64,000 nucleotides of DNA, from NCBI RefSeq assembly GCF_006861655.1, contig NZ_SESI01000003.1:1-64000 (forward strand), in the 5' to 3' direction. Origin of the DNA: Halonotius roseus. Lineage in GTDB: Archaea; Halobacteriota; Halobacteria; Halobacteriales; Haloferacaceae. The notes below the pieces were generated by a model that did no database searches, was not told the DNA's origin, and was given only the letters and a program-made list of their open reading frames with translations. This document shows, in pieces, positions 60,895-64,000 of this stretch. Position numbers and translations under genes: made by a program. Position 1 is the first letter of the stretch, and the number at the start of each line of letters is the position of its first letter.

Positions 60895-63288
60895 TTAGTC
60901 GGTGGTCGTCGGAGGCTCTTCGGGCTGTAACCCGGCCAGCCGCATCGCGTTGCCGGTCACCCCGAGGCTCATCCCCATGTCGCCGATGACGATCGCGCCA
61001 AGCACCGAGACGTAGCCAAACGGCGCGGCGATCGCCAACAGCAGCTTGACGCCGAGACTCGACCAGATATTCTGGCGGATCACCCCGTCGGCCGTCTCCG
61101 CGAGGCTATGCAGGTACGGCAGCCGTGTCAGATCGTCGGCCATCAACGCGATGTCTGCGGTCTCCAGTGCGGTGTCGGTACCGGCCGCGCCCATGGCGAT
61201 CCCGACGGTCGCCGTCGCCAACGCGGGGGCGTCGTTGATCCCGTCGCCGACCATCGCCACGCCGCCCGGGTGTGCCTCACACAGTTCTTTGACGGCGTCG
61301 ACCTTCTCCTCGGGCATGAGTCCGGCACGTACCTCGTCGACGCCGACGGCCTCGCCGATCGCCCGGGCGGTGCGCTCGTTGTCGCCGGTGAGCATGACGA
61401 TCTGCTCGATCCCGTTGGCTCTGAGTCGCTCGATCGCCCACTCAGCCTCCGGACGAACGGTGTCGGCGATTGCGATCACCCCTTCCAACCGCTCGTCGGT
61501 GCCGATGAGCACGACCGTTTTGCCCGCCTGTTGGAGCCGCGGGATCGTCTCGCCGAGCAGATCGACGTACTGGCCGTGTTCGCAGTCGGCGATCTCGTCG
61601 GGGTCGATGGGCGATCCCGTGTCGTCGCCGAGATCGCTGTCGTCGTCAGCGTCAGTGACGCCGGTCGTCAGCCCGCCGTCGGTTTCCAGATGCGCGTGGT
61701 CGAGATCGAAGCCAAGCTCGGTGAACAGCGAGGGCTTGCCGGCGTAGTGGGTGACGCCGTCGAGCTCCGCGCGGACACCCTCACCGGTCAAGGCCTCGAA
61801 CCCCTCGACCGAGCGGTTGTCGGTGCCGTCCGTTGCGTCCGCGGCGCGGTCGACGATCGCGTCGGCGATCGGGTGTTCGCTACGGCCCTCTAAGGCGGCT
61901 GCACAGGCCAACACGTCGGCTTCGGTGTTGCCGTTGAGCGGAAGAACATCGGTGACGCCGAGGTCACCGGTCGTCAGCGTTCCCGTCTTATCGAGCGCAA
62001 CGGCTTCGACATCGCCCATCGCTTCGAGGTGGGTGCCACCCTTGATGAGAACCCCGTTGCGTGCCGCGCTCGTCAGCCCGGAGACGACCGAGACGGGCGT
62101 CGAGATGACAAAGGCACAGGGGCAGGCGATCACGAGCAGCGTCAGCCCGCGGACGAACCACTCGGTGAATGGGCCACCCACAACGAGCGGCGGGACGGTC
62201 ATCGTTAGCAACGCGGCGGCGACGACGATCGGCGTGTAGACCGCCGCAAAGCGGTCGACAAACTGCTCGGTGTCGGTCTGCTCGCCCTCGGCGGCCTCAA
62301 CGAGATCGATCACGCGGGCGATCGTCGAATCGCTGGCCGCCGCCGTCGCCTCGATCTCGATGTAGCCAGCCTCGGTGAGACTGCCCGCATACACCTCGTC
62401 GCCCGCTCCCTTGTCGGCAGGGACGCTTTCGCCGGTGATCGGCGACTCGTCGATCGCGCTGTCGCCCTCGCGGATGACGCCGTCGACAGGGATCTTCTCG
62501 CCGGGGCGGACGATCACGCGGTCGCCGACTTCGACGGCCTCGGCGGCAACGACCTGCTCCTCGCCATCCCGCCGGACAGTCGCCGTTTCGGGTGAGAGTG
62601 CCATCAACTCACGGAGCGATCCGCGGGCTCGATCCATCGAATATGTTTCCAGCAACTCGGCGATGCTGAACAGCACCGCCAGCGTCGCCGCCTCGAACGG
62701 GAGGTTGACCGCGATCGCGCCGAGGATCCCGGCGGTCATCAGCAGGTCGATATCGAGGCTCAGATTCCGGGCGGAGTAGTAGCCGTTCCGCAGGATCGTC
62801 GTCCCCGGCACCGCGGCGGCAACGACGTAGGCGACCCAGTCGAGGCCGATGTCAGTACCGAGCACCGTCGTCAGCGTCGGATTCAGTTCCGGGACGGCCC
62901 ATTCGAGGCTGATCCCGACGAGCAGAAGGGTACCGCCGACAGCGGTTTTGATCGCTCGGCTGCTCGTCCAGACCGCCGTCGAATCGTGTGGTTCGTCGCC
63001 GTCTTCGATCTCGTAGCCGGCGGCGGCGACCCGTTTGCGGATCGCCTCGGGATCGGTTCGGTCGGGATCGTAGCCGACGACAAGCGTCCCCGAGGCCGTT
63101 CGGGGGTCGATGTCGGTAACGCCGTCGAGTTTCGCAACGCTCGACTCAACCTTGGTGGCACAGGAGGCACAGTCCATCGACGGCACCGACAGCGAGAGGG
63201 TCGCGCGGTCGCTGTCGGCGGTATCCAAATCGCGCTTGGCCGAATCCGGTGGCCCCGACGGCTCTGAATCCGACGTGTGGTCGCTCAT
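60895..63288 (-). CDS. heavy-metal P1B-type ATPase, probably Zn/Cd
   Basis: A 797-residue P-type ATPase. An HMA domain at the N-terminus holds MDCASC (Cys40, Cys43). The membrane core has CPC in VIACPCAFVIS, and phosphorylated Asp433 sits in DKTGTLTTG. HP lies in RSEHPIADA and hinge motif in VGDGINDAPALATA. The late helix GDMGMSLGVTGNAMRL has the Asp and Gly arrangement of the Zn/Cd/Pb (ZntA/CadA) group. It exports metal and may guard against excess, complementing the Zn/Mn importer at 19.3-22.2 kb. Confidence 0.88.
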   Translation of the reverse strand: MSDHTSDSEPSGPPDSAKRDLDTADSDRATLSLSVPSMDCASCATKVESSVAKLDGVTDIDPRTASGTLVVGYDPDRTDPEAIRKRVAAAGYEIEDGDEPHDSTAVWTSSRAIKTAVGGTLLLVGISLEWAVPELNPTLTTVLGTDIGLDWVAYVVAAAVPGTTILRNGYYSARNLSLDIDLLMTAGILGAIAVNLPFEAATLAVLFSIAELLETYSMDRARGSLRELMALSPETATVRRDGEEQVVAAEAVEVGDRVIVRPGEKIPVDGVIREGDSAIDESPITGESVPADKGAGDEVYAGSLTEAGYIEIEATAAASDSTIARVIDLVEAAEGEQTDTEQFVDRFAAVYTPIVVAAALLTMTVPPLVVGGPFTEWFVRGLTLLVIACPCAFVISTPVSVVSGLTSAARNGVLIKGGTHLEAMGDVEAVALDKTGTLTTGDLGVTDVLPLNGNTEADVLACAAALEGRSEHPIADAIVDRAADATDGTDNRSVEGFEALTGEGVRAELDGVTHYAGKPSLFTELGFDLDHAHLETDGGLTTGVTDADDDSDLGDDTGSPIDPDEIADCEHGQYVDLLGETIPRLQQAGKTVVLIGTDERLEGVIAIADTVRPEAEWAIERLRANGIEQIVMLTGDNERTARAIGEAVGVDEVRAGLMPEEKVDAVKELCEAHPGGVAMVGDGINDAPALATATVGIAMGAAGTDTALETADIALMADDLTRLPYLHSLAETADGVIRQNIWSSLGVKLLLAIAAPFGYVSVLGAIVIGDMGMSLGVTGNAMRLAGLQPEEPPTTTD

Positions 63289-63453
63289 TATGTGGGGGTA
63301 GTCGCTCGATGATTATTAACTCAACTGCTAAATAGCGCGATTGTTACTAGAAAGATTGGTTGTCACGGTGGCAGCGTTAACAACTAAGGGCACAGGAACG
63401 GTCGGACACCGACGGAACCGCGTGCTTTTGAGAGTCGACCGCCTCCAGACGGT

Positions 63454-63819
63454 ATGACAAACTGGCGTGCGGTCGGTATCGGCTTCGTCGTGCTGTTCGT
63501 TGCGGGCGCGCTGGCGACAGCCCTCCCCGTGATCGGCCACATCGGCGCGGGCCTCATCGGCGGCTTTGCGGCCGGCTACGTCGCCGGCGGCGGGCTCACC
63601 AGCGGCGCGTGGCATGGCCTGCTGGCCGGCGCGATCGGGGGTATCGCGGTCGCTACCGTCTTTGCGCTTGTCGTTGGCGTGCTTGGCGTCGCCGTCGGCG
63701 GCCCCTTCGGCGGGGCGGTCGGATTCGGTGGCATCCTCCTCGTCGGCGGGGGTATCGCGCTGCTGCTGGCGATCGACAGCGCGATCGCCGGCGCGGTCGG
63801 CGCGCTCATAGCCGACTAA
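63454..63819 (+). CDS. DUF5518 membrane protein
   Basis: A 121-residue membrane protein with about four Gly-rich helices ([38 protein letters not shown]). Matches DUF5518 by layout. Function unknown. Its TAA overlaps the stop of the convergent next gene. Confidence 0.78.
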   Translation: MTNWRAVGIGFVVLFVAGALATALPVIGHIGAGLIGGFAAGYVAGGGLTSGAWHGLLAGAIGGIAVATVFALVVGVLGVAVGGPFGGAVGFGGILLVGGGIALLLAIDSAIAGAVGALIAD

Positions 63820-64000
63820 TCGGCGTCGCCGCGGTCAAGATACTCCTGTTGGACGGCGACGACCTCGCTGGAATCAGCGCAGTCGGCGTACCGTTGGAGA
63901 GGTTCGGCGTTGAGTTCGAGAAAGGTCTCCCCCCAGGTGAACTTGCTCAGGATCGCCTCGGCCTGCTCGGGCTCACCGAAGATGACGAGCGCGGCCGCGA
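63816..64000 (-). CDS. hypothetical protein, C-terminal part
   Basis: The minus strand reads to the window edge without a start, giving about 61 residues ending [15 protein letters not shown]. It has haloarchaeal codon use and acidity, e.g. [28 protein letters not shown]. Only the end is visible, so I cannot name a family. Ends 4 bases into the DUF5518 gene. Confidence 0.75.
   Translation of the reverse strand, partial: AAALVIFGEPEQAEAILSKFTWGETFLELNAEPLQRYADCADSSEVVAVQQEYLDRGDAD

Overview
The window comes from a haloarchaeon (class Halobacteria). Its proteins are strongly acidic and the DNA is GC-rich. Many genes have TATA/BRE promoters about 25 bases ahead of a leaderless start. Archaeal markers include S3Ae, S15, the KEOPS subunit Pcc1, GatD, Trm5, an archaeal SRP RNA, HalX and HalOD1 signalling proteins, and a PGF-CTERM surface protein. 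I cannot name a genus with confidence.

Layout. 1-900 holds the 5' end of a 16S rRNA gene on the minus strand, with its leader hairpins and promoters. 950-8.2 kb holds a UspA gene and a divergent starch pair: a GH13 amylase-type enzyme and a 1513-residue protein with two GH15 glucoamylase-like modules. 8.2-19.3 kb is small-enzyme housekeeping: SRPBCC and glyoxalase-fold proteins, a GAF histidine kinase, a ferredoxin, methyltransferase, peroxiredoxin, phosphohexomutase, a HalX response regulator behind a 9-codon leader ORF, an Lrp-aminotransferase operon, and moaB. 19.3-22.2 kb is a Zn/Mn ABC importer with a palindromic operator. 22.3-26.9 kb has a decayed oxidoreductase and two large permeases. 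27-29.3 kb is AT-richer and gene-poor. 29.4-31.2 kb pairs an Lrp regulator with two overlapping TenA-type thiamin salvage genes. 34-37.8 kb is cobamide salvage (CbiZ) plus cobalamin import (BtuF, BtuC, BtuD). 38.2-40.8 kb pairs two tRNA-processing enzymes, Trm5 and RtcB.

43-48.4 kb contains a Cys-rich HEAT-repeat protein and a LolA-fold secreted protein divergent from a MacB/LolDE-like exporter. Further on come an orphan VapB antitoxin, gatD, a double UspA protein, the SRP RNA, archaetidylserine synthase and a halocyanin. 55.4-58.1 kb is the rps15 - RecJ-like - pcc1 - rps3ae operon, preceded by a structured leader. Next is tRNA-Ala(GGC) with a copy of its 3' end downstream. The window ends with a second HEAT protein, an FKBP, an 11-bp minisatellite, a Zn/Cd-type P-type ATPase, a DUF5518 protein and one gene cut by the window edge.

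Several genes connect functionally. PssA is known in Haloferax to be needed for archaeosortase processing, and BtuF here carries the sorting tail. CbiZ feeds the corrinoid pathway served by BtuCDF. The SRP RNA serves the many secreted and membrane proteins. I found no CRISPR array, complete insertion sequence or prophage. The least explained items are the rps15 leader hairpin, the coupled 9-codon ORF, the LolA-like export pair and the 11-bp repeat.
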